From: Cloeon dipterum
Lineage: Eukaryota > Arthropoda > Insecta > Ephemeroptera > Baetidae
Length of the DNA: 64,000 bases
Reading direction: 5' to 3'
NCBI RefSeq assembly: GCF_949628265.1
Contig: NC_088789.1
Span: forward strand, 20,515,883 to 20,579,882
The position numbers and the translations under genes were made by a program. Positions 34,801-49,300 of the stretch are shown here, piece by piece (within the stretch, counting starts at the first letter, position 1; each line of letters starts with the position of its first letter). The notes below the pieces were generated by a model. It was not told the DNA's origin. It saw only the letters and a program-made list of their open reading frames with translations, and ran no database searches.

Positions 34801-37800
34801 CTGCTGGCTGGCTGGCCTGACTTGTCGCTTCATTGCGCTGGCTGTCTTTTAGTTAGGCTATAGAGTTTTGCCAAAAAGCTAATCAAATCTGCGATTGGTC
34901 ACCAGCGTTCTTGTCTCAATTTTTGGAAGGATCAGACCGAAAACTTATCAAGTAACAGTTTTTCGTTGCCACCGATGTGTTGAATTGTTGACTGTGTGAT
35001 TTGGTTGCAAACCCTAATTAATCCCTCGGGAATCGATTAGTATAATATTAAAAAATTAAATTCCAGTGTAAGGAAGGTAAACTCAGGATCCAAGTCAACT
35101 GTCGTATCCTGTCTCTACCGTCCTTATACCAGTGCTTCTTCAACAATGTAAAAAGTGGTTTGCTCCCTTCCACATTTGGGCCAAACCAAATAAACAATTT
35201 CGATTATCTTCTAAGAAGGTCTTTAGATGCAGACGAAAACTCTACATTGTTGTCTGTGATAATAGCATCGAATTTTGTGGTCCAGCGGCAACCCTTTCGC
35301 GGCTTACAAAGGGACCGCGTTGAGCCTCGTTAACATTCAAAGAAATAGCGATCGGACGCGTTGATTTCGTGGGCGATAAATCAGAATTAATCTCCAATTC
35401 CCACGAAGGCGCGCGGAGATTTCTTTCCCAGCACCTCTCGCTCGGCGGCCGCGCGCGGTGGAAACAAGAAAGGTGCATTACACCTCAATAAAACAAAAGA
35501 ACATAACACGCCCCCTGAACTTTAGTGCTGTGTCTTCCCGGTTGAGTTTATGTGCAGGCGCAGGCCAATTCTCGATGCCAAAGAGGAATTTCGCCCGCGC
35601 GCCGCGCGCACTCACTCGTCCGTCGGATTTTTCGGCTGTCAAGTTTAATTGGCTTGTTTCTGCTTTTAAAGCGACACGTCCTCAACAGGCTTTTAAGAGA
35701 AAAGCTGTTGTATCGCCCGAGAGCGAGCGAGGAGCGCAGAGAGTAAAAAAGTCCAGGAGGAGGCGCCAAAGTAAGAAGCTAATCCTTTTCCCAAATAATC
35801 TCGCCTTTTGACGCCTCTCCCACTCGGTTTTATCAGCGTCTCGGAGCAAATAAATTCCAGCGGCGGCAATTCAACGCAGAGTGATTGAGGAGGAAACGTA
35901 TATTTGCGCTCTTATCTAATTAAAAATAAAGTGAAGCGGTTGCCGCCCTTTTTAAATGGTGTCGTCTTTCAAACGTTGACGATAAAATCTGATTCGGAAA
36001 TCAAGCGAGCAGCCCACTGGATTGTCTCGACTGCCAACGCGCTGCTCGCTGCGCGGCCCAGGCAGGCAGGCGGGCGCAAATTTGTCTCAAAATTTGCGCC
36101 TCGCAGCCTTGAAACGGCGCGAGATAAATTAGCAGATAATCCCAACTAATCTGGAGACTGGTTATTACCGCCAGCATGAACGCGGGAAGCAAGCGGGGTC
36201 AAAGTGAACCCCGCAGCATTCCAGGGCATTAATATTTATGAATCAGCGCTTCTTGTCACCACTAACAGATATTCATCACTTCAACCTCTTGGGAAATTCG
36301 GTGGTGGGCTCACGCACCTGCAAAAAGGTGTATAAAAGGAAAAATGTGGGTTTCAGTTGTAAACGTGACAAACACAATCAGGGAGGATATATCACTCAAA
36401 GTTCATTGACACCATCAAATTTTGAAATATGCACTCAGGATTTTTTCGTGTCAAGAAGCTCAAATACAGGCTTATTATGAAATACTTATTTTATAAGGAG
36501 GTAGGGTTGTAACGCACGGTTCTGTCTATAGGGTTTTTGGGTTTATAATAAAATGCGTTACGCCGGTAAGCACTTCTAATGGTGGGCTAACGCAAGATTT
36601 CGACACTCCTTTTCATTTTAATTGTTAACAGCATCGGATTTCCTCACATTTCCTTGGCGGCGACAAATTTTTGTTCCGGCTGTTATGTTAAGGAGTGAGT
36701 GCTGAGGGGAAAAAACGGTGTGCTGTCTAGAACGAGGACGATTGAGCTAATTTTTTAAGAGCAAACCCATTTTTAAATTTATTCTACACATTTTAGAGTT
36801 TATCTATACTCTTCCAATAACCTCAGTCAATTATATATGGATTAGTGATAAATTTATCATTTCTATGAAATGTAATCAAATAAATCTTTCATAATATTTT
36901 CTTGAACATTTCCATGTCGTGTTCATGTTACCGTGACTGATTTCAACTCTTCTTACAAAGGCGTGTGGCTTGCTCTCCTTTTAGCGAAATAAATCACGTC
37001 TTGCAGTAGGCAAACTTGAAATGCAGACAAACTTTGAGCTGATTTTCTCATAAACCTACATAATATACGTCCTGTCTTAAATTGCGGATGATATATTAAA
37101 AAGGATACAAATGATTCCCTGAATCATGCAGCACCAATTCACTTGAAGTTCGAAGTGATGTAAAATATCTGAAAAATGGGAATTACAAAGTAGCTGTTCC
37201 CCAAGGTGCCAATCCACCGCGGCATAGGGAAAAAAAATATTAAATCCACCGGGAATCTCCCTAGACCCACCGGGACTTGCATTAATTGGGGATTTAAACT
37301 ATTTCGATATGTCATGAAAATGGAGAAATACTCCTTTAAAGCGATTGATCAGTTGAATTTCCTTGCTTTAAAATCAAAATTTTCAACTTTAAATAGAGTA
37401 TTTTTACTCTTCGGTTTTCACTTGTTTGGATTTTTTACTCTTTGAATCACTACAAGGTCGCCCGTGACAGAATGCGGTGCATAGTTTTAAGTATGGTGAT
37501 AAATCTGGTCAAGCTGTTCAATGGAGATGTTTGAGTTCCTTTTTACTATGTTCCTTTTGAGCCAAACCATCTAATTGAGCTCCGATAATTGTGCTCACTT
37601 ATAGTCTTATGAGTTGACAAAAGTGTCGGCGTCCGCTGGTGCAGAATAAAACTGGTGGGAAAGCAGCAGCCCGATCTTTGTCTCGACGACTCGACTGCGA
37701 ATCAATTTGCAGCGCGCATCTGATTGTACTCGGCCAAGCCACAGCATCCCCCGCCTTTGTGGCGCGAAATGCCGCGGAACAAGTTCATTTGAGCGAGGTC

Positions 37801-40800
37801 GCGTTGTTCGCAATTGTTTCATATTGAGTTGTCGCGCGGCCGGCGAGTCGCAGCGGCGAAAAATGACTTGTCCCGCGTCCGTCCGGCCGTTTTGAAGTGG
37901 CCGCCCGCTTTTTGCCTCCTTTTTGCCCGCGCCGACGGACGACCTGTTGCGAATCCAGTCTGAGAAATGCGGCCTTGGCTTTGCAGCAACTACTTTTCCC
38001 TGCTCCTGCTGCTGCTGCCGAGATGCTCGCAACGCGCAAATAAATTCAGCTTTTCGGCCTCAACAATTTATTTCTCAGTACACGCCGCGCGGACACTTGC
38101 TTAAAGCCGTCTTAAAATTTTATGTCCCCGCTGAGGTATTTTGCACTCAAACTGTCGGCAGCTGAGACAAATTTTGCAGGCCGTGCTTGTAAGAAATGAA
38201 GTAATTAAATCAGATGAGGTGATTCTCATTGTAAAAGTGTCACGCACCGATAGATATAAAAAAATCCTGGATATTTTGACGAAATTAATTATTCAAACTA
38301 GATGGATCGATCTTGATCTGAAATTTGCCACTTATCGACAGACATGTATAAAATCCAAGCCCCAATTTCGGTAATGGATGCTCTTATGCCCGACAAACAT
38401 GACAGTTAGCGTCGGTCTGATAGAAAATTAGACCTTTTTGCGGTCAGTGGGAATGATCAGAAGTGAATTTGCATTTTAATGGGCGCGGCCGTACGAAGGA
38501 ATGAAAAAAATATATGATGACGAAAGATGATTTGTCTGGCGAGATGAGGAAAGGCGATTGATTGATGGTCTCGCTGATGCCGCTTTTCGTCCCGACAACT
38601 TTTGCGCCCTCCAGTGTGGCAGCTTTGCGGTTTTCTTTTACTAGCTGCCCCTGAAAAAAAAATCAAATTCAATTTACAGGTGCATTGGAGGGGAATAATT
38701 AGTAATTAGGCCGGGGCTTCTTTGTTCTTCAAGAGAGGTGCGTGTTTATATTTATGAAAAATGTTTGATCTCAGCGGAAGGATCAAAGTTGTTAACCACA
38801 ACAAGGTAATGTAGTGAGCTAAAATTGCCGACGGGAAATTATTTATTCTATTTTGGCGGTTACAGTTGGAAATTTTTGTTTACGATAAAACTTAGTTTAT
38901 GCATTGGCTGCAACTGGTATTTTTTCTGGGGTTTTACGGGATCAGTCCTCCTTAATCACAGACGAAACCAGTAAGGAAAATTAGAAATTCAAGTCCATGA
39001 CACGCCTTTTTTAACGATGCTGATTTCACCTAATAAAATTTTGATTTAACCTCTAGTCTAAATCACTTGCCTTGCTGAAATTTAAATTGCTGCAACCAAG
39101 CGTGTCGATACAGTTTGAAATACGATTTTCGGCGTTTTACGACTCGCAGTAAAAATTTTAATTGGTCCTGGCTGACCGAATTCCAGCTTGTCGCGTTTAA
39201 TTCAGAATTAATATTTTCTCGCTTGGCGCGCTCAATAAAAATCAATGGCTGAAGAAAATGGGCAGCTTTTGTGGACGCCGCACGCTCGAGGAAAACGCAG
39301 CGACGATGATTCAGCGCCTAATTGGGAAAGAATATGAGCGCCCCGCTCGTAAAATTACATTTTTTCTGTGCCGAGCAGACCACAAAATTCCAAAGAGGGG
39401 TTTGTTGAGACCAATTTTCTCTAGTGCATGTTGATTTGAACCGCACCGTCGTTACCTGCCGAGCTCGAGTGTCTGCACCTGCGGTAATTAAAAAATGGCA
39501 AGTTGAGAACAGGTTGCTTGGATTGAATTGTTAACAGCAGTCCTAACGCATTAAATTCACTCACATAAAAGGAGCGTCGCGCTAACACATATGGAATTTG
39601 TTTGAAAAAGCGTGTCTACTTGTGCTAAAAACATTTTAATTCAATTTAATTATTAAATTGAAACCTAAAATGTTTAGAAGTAATGTTACTCAAATTTACT
39701 GCCATATTTCCCAACTTCTGGTATGTATAAACACTTTAAAACCTTGTCTAAATTCAATCTGAAATTTATCAAAGCATATTGTGAAATAAAGCGAGCTTTG
39801 CTGCAGCAAAAAATCAATCGAGGCGTTTTGAAAGACGCTTTGTTTGCTGTTGTTTGATCTACAGAGCCATTGTGGCAGGCTTAAATCAACAATTGGCGTG
39901 GCGGCTGAATGGTGCGTTCTGTGGAAGCGTTCGTCCATTCATTATTTAATATTCGGCCAGACATTTACATCATCGAGTTGACAAACAGAATAGCGGCACG
40001 AGCGGAGCAACCGCAGCCGCCGCGCGACGCGATTCGTCTCGATGCGAGCACGAGTAGCAAAATCGCTCGTTTCTCAATGAAAAGACGAGTCTGGTCGTGG
40101 CGAAACGTATGCACGAAACCGTACAACTGATGAAAAAATAAACACAGCATTGATCGGCGATAAATTTCACGGTGTCTGCCTCACTTCTCAAAGAAAGGGG
40201 ATTTCAACGCGCGGCTTTTCGGCCGCTGCCGGAGGAGAAGAAGAAGACGAAGGCGAGATGGAAATTAATTGGAAGGGCGCCGCGGGGCGAGCTGAGCAAA
40301 AACGAGAGGAAAAAGCGCAGAGTGTCGGACACGCAAATGAAATTAGAGTGATTTGTTTGTTGACGTGTTTTTGTTCGCGCCTCCTTTTCTCGTTCGCCTG
40401 TAATTTGGCCGGAGCAACTCCAGAGCTCGTTAGCGGCCTTGGTCCCCCGGACCCCCACCCTGCTCCCTGCCGCCGACGGGCCCCGCGGGGCGGCCGGAAT
40501 ATTGAGCGAGCAGTTCCTACTTTTCCCAATGAAGGAGAAAAATTGCTGGCGAGGAAATTTGTTCTCACCTCATTTCCAGCCTCAATTTGCATCTCGCACG
40601 CCTCGAGAGTGAGAAAATCTTAAGCACACACACCCAAGAGTGCGATTACTGGTCGCTGGTGCGAAGATGCTGCTGCGTGGCAACAGCCTGTTGATTGTTG
40701 TCCGTGTCCGTGCGCTCGACAAATATTTAAACGAGAAATCAGACGGCTCCTTCAACCCTCAGCATAGCTGTTTGCTTAACACGCCATTTTTATTTCTTTT

Positions 40801-43800
40801 TTTATCAAAATCATATTGATATTACAAATTTACATTAAATTTTTTAGACAAAATTCAAGAAAATCTTTGGGCTCTGACTAGGCCTTGAACAAAATTCCGA
40901 TATGTAAAAATTTCACTGAGGAACTTGATAACTCGGCTCCTATCGATCCTACAGCGCTCTTCAAAATGCGTCCCGGAAAATTCTGCGTCGAATTTCGCCC
41001 CCAACTGCCCTCCGAAATCGTAAAAATATAAATTGACCTATAGGTAGAAATCCACCTAAGTGGATCACTTTTCTTTCGCCGTCTTGCATCAATTTCTCAG
41101 GTTCTTCGTAAATGTTCCGAAATTTCTTATTTAAATTACACGTAAAGATTATCTATTTCTTATTTGTGTAGACGTTGGACTCTAAACGATCAGCAAATCG
41201 CTATTAAAGGTCGACAATTTGAATTTTGTTTAGCATTTGAAAGGAAAGGAACCGCATGCTCAAAAAAATCATAAACATTTATTGCAAAAGTGATAACAAA
41301 CAATATTTGTAGAGAGGTGAAATTGTCAGGGTGAACTGCGAAAAGAACAGTTTTGATTTTGTTCCACTGAGGAAAATATTTACTTGCAGCTTAACAATGT
41401 TTTGTCCAATGGAGCATTTATTTCTGTTTTGTAAACAGCGAAAAATTGTTGAAATGAATTGCGTCTGGCACGTATCCCCGTCAAGTAAATAATGTACCCG
41501 GCAAGAATGTCTCGTTTTGTTTGAGCTGGGCTGGCTGCCCTGGCGAGAATCGCTTTTGCCGTGCGGCGTGCGCTGCGAGTTTGCCAGTGCCTGGGTCGAA
41601 AGAGGCGTCAAAAATTATAATAAATGGCCAACGAGCCGGAGAAGCGAAAGAAAAGTGGCGTCTGCCAATAAAAAGTGAGCGAGCGAGCAGCGATATTCCG
41701 CCAGGGCCGATTGGCGTGTGCAAATTACTTTTCAGGCCTGGCCAGCATACGAAATCCCTCGCGCTTTTGTTCTCGGCGATCGCACAAACAAAACACCTGG
41801 GCGCGAGAATCGGACAAAAAGATGCTGCCAGGCCGCGCAATTTGGAAATTAAATTGTACTTTGGCCTCGCCGTGGCCTCCACAGAGATATCGACGCTCGT
41901 TTGTTTTTATTCGTAATTTTTTCGTCTTGTTTAATTATCCGGGCAACTTAACTAACTAAGCATCTCGGTTTGTTTAGGAGATGTTCGAGCACAAATTCCG
42001 CGAGTGAATTAGAGTTTAGGCTTTGAAGTTGACGCGGTGCTTCTGCGAAAAACACCTCGAGCACATGGCTTAGCTAGACTTTTCCTAATTGGCGATTCCA
42101 CTCGCCGACCTGCCCGTTTTTTTCCTTGAACAAAGAGATTTCGTGCAGACGCGAAAACAAGAAAAAGGGAGGCGAATAATGAAGTTGTAAAAGTGGCGGC
42201 GATAACAATCAAATTGTAAAAAAGCAGTCGGCGCAGAGGGACTGGTTCCTCTTTGCGAACCACAATCTCCCATTCCTTTCCCATCCCGTGAAATACCTGA
42301 CTCAGACCTGAATCAGCAATAATGATAAGTGCAAAATTTGTTTTTTACAGAGGGAAATATTCAAAATAGATCATTTTTAGGATTGTGTAGTTTAAAATAT
42401 AATTAATTGATTATAGACAATCAAATCATAAGGGTTCCTGCTAGTTTGTGGAAATTATTTCGAAAAAAAAAATGAAAATGATTTTTACGTTGTTTTAAAT
42501 AATGCTTATTTAGTGCACGCTGATTGGTCCGCCCAGGTTGTTGATTGATAGCTGTAAGCTGTAATACTTGGCACGTGCAAATTTTTTTATTTAACTCAAG
42601 AAATTTGACATTCTGAGTTTTTGTTTTTATTTATTATTATCTTTTTAACTCCACTTTAGAATCACCTTTCCTTTACCGGTGCTGAGTCAGATTTTTTTCA
42701 AATGAAGGAAGCGGAAAATTTCGCCAAACAGCAGCAGCAATGGTGCGGCGCAGAAATTGAGTGAGTGAGATTATTTCACGTTTGTGTGGGATGCAGCAGT
42801 CTGCCTCGTGCTGCAGAGGAAATTTATCACGTGATCCTTTTTCGTTCCTTTTTACATATACTTTCAACCCGTCTGCTCCGCGCGCCAACATTCATTTTAT
42901 TTATTTCTCTCATTCCTCGACTTGCAAACTCGCTTTGCAGTCTGCAAGGAATTCCAACAGGCCAACTCACTCGCCACCACTCCGTGAAACGAGAGGCACA
43001 CAGCTCTCGGTATTTTTCGCACATACACCAACTGGCATCATAATCATAAGTTGCAGGCCGCTTCAGTCCTTACACGGCATCAAATGATCTCGTAATTTAA
43101 CCGTGAATTCCTCTGTGCAGAGGATGAGTGTCTCTCGTATATAATATATATGAGTGGAATTAAACGATTTCAAATTTTGTGAAATCTTTTTCATCGCTGA
43201 AGAATTTTTTTTTATAAATAAATTTGAGCTGTCGATCGGGTATCTCAATTTGAATAAATCGCGTCCCTCCTGATTTCAATCAAGCGCATGGCCCTTCGAC
43301 TGTGCTTTTGCCCATTGAAAAGAATTCGGTTAACGCCACTTTTTGCAAGTTGGCGTTGTAAGTGGTATTGCAAAACGACGGCCAATTGGGAGCGAGTGGC
43401 TTCTCAAACGAGCGGGCAAAAGTTGTCTGCGGAGGCAGGTGGCTCTGGGAAAAAGCCTGCCGAGGAATTCATTCGAGGAGAAGAATTCATTGCTCCGCTC
43501 TCTCGCTCGCTGGCCGTGGCCGCCGAACGAAGCCGAGACTTGTTTTTATTTTTTACTGCGCCACCAAAAGCAGAGATGGCGCGCGATAAAAAAGAGAAAT
43601 ACTTTGTGTGCAAAAATCCGTGCACGCTTCTTCTTTCGGTCGCGGCCACAAAAGGAGCAAAAACGGCGGCGAGCAAATTAAATTTGCTGATTCTCTTTAG
43701 TGTTTAGTCACTCGATAACTCGAGGATCACCGTGATTTGCAAATAATTTGCCTCGCTTCGCGGAATACCGCCGCCTCTCCTCTCGTGCTCTCGCATTGTG

Positions 43801-46280
43801 TCGTTGTTGTTTGCCCGGCCCGCACAATTTTTTTCTAATTAAAATCATCTTTGCGTTATTGTTACCTGCATTATGGGGAAGGTCGTGTCTCGCTTCACGC
43901 GAATCCAATCCGAAAATCGTGTTCCAGCCAGCTGAGTTCGGCAGGGTGCCGCCGCCGCGTCGTGTCTGTTGAATTCGTGGAACGCACCGCGAACACAAGG
44001 GGTGCTGCAATGCCTAATGCTCCGAACACCTTGCGAGCTGCCTTTCATTTCATATTTTATCGCGCGTTGCATGAGAAAAACTGTATTGTAAAGTGTATTT
44101 GTATAGAAAAACGCGCTTTAAATTTTTTTAGAAAGTGTAGTTCATGCTTTTCAAATAGTGAGGACATTCTCCCCTCTTGAAGTCTTATTTTATTTCACTA
44201 AATTAATAATTTTAAATTCCTCTCCACTTTAAGAAGCTAAAAATTAAAAACCATCCCATGGAAGGAATAGAAAAATTCTACGGAGTTACAAAATAAGTCG
44301 TCCATCGTGGAGTTGCTGTCGCTGCAGACCAGTTTTTAAGCAAGTGCCGAAAATATTGTTCCCCGCCAGAGTTAATTAAGGTTTTAGCGGTGTTTATAGA
44401 CTTTAATTCCTCCGGCCATAATCGCATAATTAAGCAAACTGGTTTAGAATGGGGCGAGAAAGAGATGGAACGCTTTATTCAAATGATATATTCGCAGGAA
44501 TTTTGATGAATAAAATTACACACTCACTCGTTGCGTCTGCGCAGCGGTTAAATTGAATTTGTTCTAGCCGCCCGCGCGTGGGATGGGGGCCGAGGGCTCA
44601 GGTGTCGTTTTTATTTTGTGGCTTCGAGCCCTGATGCAAATCAAATTTCTTTCTGCTGAATGCGCCCTCATCGGTGACATTCAATCTGGACGCGAACAAG
44701 GGGAATCGCCGCGCTTGACGAAACAAAGACAAAAATGAGAACAAAACGACTCGCGCCTCGGCTTGGAAAAACCTGTACAAAATCGGAAGCCAAAGTTGAT
44801 GAAGCAGAGGAAACAAGCGATTCACATCTTTTTCCAACCTCCCACGTCGGCCGGAATGTGTGTCTAATCACCAGATTTTAATCTCTAACTCGGCTACAAG
44901 CAACTTCCTGCGTCAGTCAGGTGCGTCGCGCGTGCCACCCCCGTGCTCCTTATAAGGCCTCATCACACTCACCCTCATCTCAGTAACCCCTTGGCCTCTG
45001 AAGCAATAAGAGGTGGTCTCGGTTAGGAAAGCGCGCTCCGGGCATTGGGCAAGTTTATTACAGCTTTAAGCAATAGATAGGACCGAGCATTTTATGTCGA
45101 AATAATTATTAATATTTTAGTTCGGGTTTTAACCCCTCAAACTCGTTGGTTTAAGTTTAATTTGGGTAAAAAAAATTTCATTCAATGTTCAAACTTAATC
45201 TTTTAAAAATGGATTTCTGGAAATGTTAATTTTAGCTCGTTTTGTTTATAATCATATTACAAAAATTTGAAAAGCTATTCGTTAAGTTCAAATTAAACGG
45301 AAATTTGAGGAAAATGATGACATTTCGGTGAAAAATTATTTTTAATGAAATACCTTGATTCGTGATTATCTAAAAATTAATTACCACTCGTAGCACGTTC
45401 AAATAACATGACTTTGTCCGGAAATGAAAATGGAGTGCTCGAAAAACCATTTGGAACACCCCAAAATTTCCTGGAAATGTGGAGTGGCTAAAACTCCTTC
45501 AGAGCATTAAACGGATTTTGAATTGGCAATACTGCGTGTTTTAAAATTTTCAAGCCTTCAAAAGTTTTAATTTTTGCAAGTAGTAGAGGCAACGCCATTG
45601 ACATCTTAACTTTTACTTATATCATTGGCTTCCTCACTTTCATTGAACAGTTTAGCAAGGCCATATTCCGAGACTGAACTGAATTTCATACGAAATTGAA
45701 ATGCCAAAGATATTGTCTTTTCTTGCGCCCAAATATTTTTCAGGCGTTCCACAACATATAAAAAATTTACCGGGTAAAACCAGCGCCCCCGTAAAATAGC
45801 TAAAAAAGTAGACACAAGCCTAGCAATAGAAACAATACCTTTTGATATATTTTGCTTAAATTGAAATTCAAGCTTCTGGAAACGCAAAGTTAAATGCGTT
45901 CTGACATGATTTCGTGTTTATCGAAACGATGCAAGCTAAATAAAAAATATTTTGCGGTTTGTGAAGCAATATGTTGGATCTGAATGTCGAACCAACCGCG
46001 AAATTGATTTAAGTCAGATATTCGGTTTCGGCCTGAATATATTTTCACGAAGTTGCTTTTCATGCAGATTTTATTTGTGTCACGTCAATTTTTGCGGATT
46101 GGGTTTCGATTTCACTCGACTGCAATTATTTCGAGCGGGAGGCTGGAGCAAGGAGGACGGCCGCGCGAGTGCATTTCATTTGACCTTTGTGCGGCCTAAG
46201 TGCAATTACCAGGCTCGGTGTAATTTACGAGCGCTCGTAAACGAGATGTTCAGAGCCAAAAGCAATGAGAAAAATTAATT
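28840..46280. other. Long gene desert upstream of ihog
   Basis: About 17 kb without a convincing gene. AT-rich DNA alternates with CpG-containing patches (about 31.5-31.7, 35.4-36.15, 37.6-38.1, 40.0-40.6, 41.5-42.2 and 43.3-44.0 kb). The patches are open in several frames on both strands, which reflects base composition rather than coding. Short GAGCGAGCGAGC runs recur in or beside several of them. A possible exon (38444-38650, minus) and a 30-codon ORF (39245-39337, plus) are discussed as findings. The desert may be the intron or regulatory domain of ihog. Confidence 0.4.
33758..33816. repeat. Compound microsatellite (TC)n-(ACTC)n-(AC)n
   Basis: A TC-rich run is followed by about six ACTC units and then about nine AC units. 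This is a simple sequence repeat and probably length-variable. Confidence 0.9.
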
Positions 46281-46290
46281 TTTGTTGCAG

Positions 46291-46327
46291 GAGTGCTGAG
46301 TGAAAGAGGGCAGCTTGAGAATCCACC
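46291..46327 (+). other. 5' UTR segment of ihog with upstream leader intron
   Basis: A pyrimidine-rich acceptor (tttttgttgcag) ends at 46290, 37 nt before the ihog start codon. The transcript therefore probably has at least one upstream leader exon, whose location is not proven. The ATG context CCACCATGAC is favourable. Confidence 0.55.
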
Positions 46328-49300
46328 ATGACGAGCAACCAGCTATTTTTCGTCTTCGGCGCCGTGTTCCACTCCTTTTTAGCCATCGTTGCAGGCGACG
46401 CAGGTATGAATAAATCGGTCATCTTTTTTACAAAATACTAATTGACATTTAACTTACTATACAGATTTTTCTGGCCTGCGTTTTGCAAAACACCCTGAGT
46501 CAACAATGGCTAAGCCTGGAGATGATGTGGTTCTGGAGTGCGCGCTTAATGTTTCTGCTGATAGCATCCAGTGGCAGCTGAACGGCAAAGCACTGCCTGA
46601 GGCGGTCAGCAAGGGCAGAGGACGTCTCGACCTCAAAATAGCCCAACAGAAGGAAGACTTTGAGAAGCAAACTGGCACTTATCAGGTGAATATTCCTTGC
46701 TTTGAACATCAATTTTTAATATCCATGCACAGGGCTGAGAAATTTAGACGGCTCACAAGACAAGCTTAGACGGTCTTATTCGGTTTTTCCAGACATAATT
46801 TTAACCCAATTAAATAATTATGTTAAAATTGAACATCTGTACGGAAAAATCTTCCGTTTTTATCAAAATATCAAGATGCCTTTTTATTTTTAAACTGTTA
46901 AAAGTCAAATATAATCCCTAATCTTGATTTTTTCAATTCTTTTCTTGAATAACCACAAAATGATCCAGACATGAAATGATCTTACTTAGCGTGGATTTAA
47001 AAAGCTTGGATAGCTAAAATTGGAAATTTTGTGGATAATTCGCTAATTTATTTTGTTTTAAATTATGTGCGTTTTTGTGCTTCTTAAAATTTATCTCGGA
47101 CACTGCCTAAATATCACTTTTTATAAGGGCAGCATAATTGGAGCAGTCAGAAAGGCACTTGTAATTTTTCTTTGTTGACTTTTTGTGATCAATGAAACAT
47201 AATTTCACTTTTCAAATAGCTTTTTTAACAAAATGTAGCATTTTGAGCTTGCTGGTTCTGATGAGGAAGGGTTGAATCACAGGAAGAGTGAATGGCGAGG
47301 TTGACAAGATTTTGATACTTGTATCCTCTTTCCAATTTTACTTTAAGCAATGAATAAAATCGATCGTGTTCAACTGATTCTGTGATTCAGGAAATCAGGA
47401 CTTTTTGCTGAAAATATTGTGGTATGAATTTTGTTTTGGACGGAAAATACTGTTGATTAGGTTTGCGGAACCAAAACAGCCGCTGTTAATTATGTGAAAG
47501 TGAAAATTTTTTATCCTTTAATAATTTCACTAAAATCTACCAGTGTTTAGTAAATACATGTAAAGCTGCAGCTATAAATTAATTTTAGTTTTTTAAGGAC
47601 AACACTGAAAAATCTAAAATAAAAAAAATTATAACGCTGTAATGATTTTAATTGAGAATAATATGATTTTTTTTAATTTTATCATAAATAATCCTTTATG
47701 TAATATTTTTCTGTAAAAATAACATCACATTCAATGCTAAGTGAACAATTATTATTATCCTCTTCCGGCAGAAACTTAAAAATTAAATTTTCTGATTTTT
47801 TTATTTGTATAATCAATATGAATTTGGTTGTATTTCAGTGCATCGCTCTCTTTGGTGCGTCGGCACTGGCTTCTTTACCAGCAGAAGTGTCGGTCGCGCA
47901 CATAGAACACCCTGTAGGCCTCCCTACAAATACAGTGGACACCACTTACACGGGCAGCATGTTTTACGTGAAGTGCCACCCGCCGGTCAGCGTGCCGCCA
48001 GCGCGGATTATTTTCTTCAAGGATGGCCAACAGCTTTCTCACCAGGCCGATGCGTACGGAGGCTTCATGCTGCGGAACGTCACTTCCAAAGATAGTGGCC
48101 GATACACATGCTCGGCTACAAACCCAATCACTGACATCACGGTGAAGCTGAGTGACACTCTCGACCTGCATGTGGGATCGCCGCCAACCCATGACGTCGC
48201 CCCTGCACTTTCCACTTTATCGCTGATAATTTACTCTGTCCATCTTGGTGAGTGTTTGACTTTTCCAGTTTGCTTAATTTACCCACTACTTGTATTTCAG
48301 GCAGTGACATCACGATGGACTGCCCTTTTTCAGGGTGGCCACTGCCGCATTACAACTGGACTAAGTACGGAGGCAAACTAGCTCAAGATAGAATTATTAT
48401 CAAGCCTGGCTCGCTCAGCATCCGGCAAGTGAAACAATCAGACATGGGCACCTACTTGTGCTTAGGCACTAATAGGCTAGGCTGGGTTAAACGCGTCATT
48501 AAATTGGAAGTCGTTGGTAAGAATTGCGTTTCTCTATTTAAATAGATGAATTTATTGAACACAAACGGTGTTCAAATAATTGTAGAAATTTAGCAGATGG
48601 TGAATTACACCTTAACTCTTTAAAATTACCATAACAAGTGTTTCTGGAACTATTTCAAGCTTTTGGTGAGTCACCAGCATTTTACTGATTGTGAGCGAAC
48701 AAAAATGTTAAAAATAAAAAATGCCATTGATCAACTTGTCTCATCAAGGAGAGTTGACATACCAAATTTCACCAAGATTGAACAAAAATGGCCCAGTTTT
48801 CAAAAATTAAGATGGGAATCCCCATCATACTAAGGTTTGTCTCCATAGCTCACCTATGGTGCTGGACAGAAACTTTTCATTGTCATTTTCTTCTAATTTC
48901 ATGAAAGTATACACATCTGATGCAAAAAACACTCTAATTTCGTTCAGTATTGGTTTCCTAATAAAATGAATAATTTGAGAGCAATAGAGTTGGACAACAT
49001 TTTCAAATAGCAAAAAAACGTGGCTTTGATTCACTTGTAAATTTGTATTAAATGTAACACCAAAAATGATTTTACTTTTCTCCCTTAAAAAAAATAAGCT
49101 TGTCTATTAAATGTCCTGGAATTTACAGAGTCGCCAGAAATTGATATGAGGTCAGAAACCAAAGGAATAGACGAAGGAGGCGATTTTAACATGACTTGCA
49201 CTGCTTCCGGCACGCCACAACCCACCATCAAGTGGCTTCTCAACGGCAAACCTGCTGAGGACGACCAATCCATCGCCGTTGATCAAGAAAAACTGACAAT

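Noticed and set aside
34800..34850. GCTGGCTGGCTGG run as a repeat related to 52.15-52.39 kb
   Set aside because: Only short GGCTGG words are shared; no extended similarity.
37607..38039. Long overlapping open frames on both strands
   Set aside because: The CpG-rich composition leaves several frames open at once. There are no splice boundaries, signal or family features.
40150..40623. 157-codon plus-strand and 134-codon minus-strand frames
   Set aside because: Mutual shadows in a GC-rich patch with low-complexity residues and no supporting signals.
41481..41916. 131- and 133-codon frames on opposite strands
   Set aside because: Same cause as other GC-rich islands: neither has exon borders or recognisable protein character.
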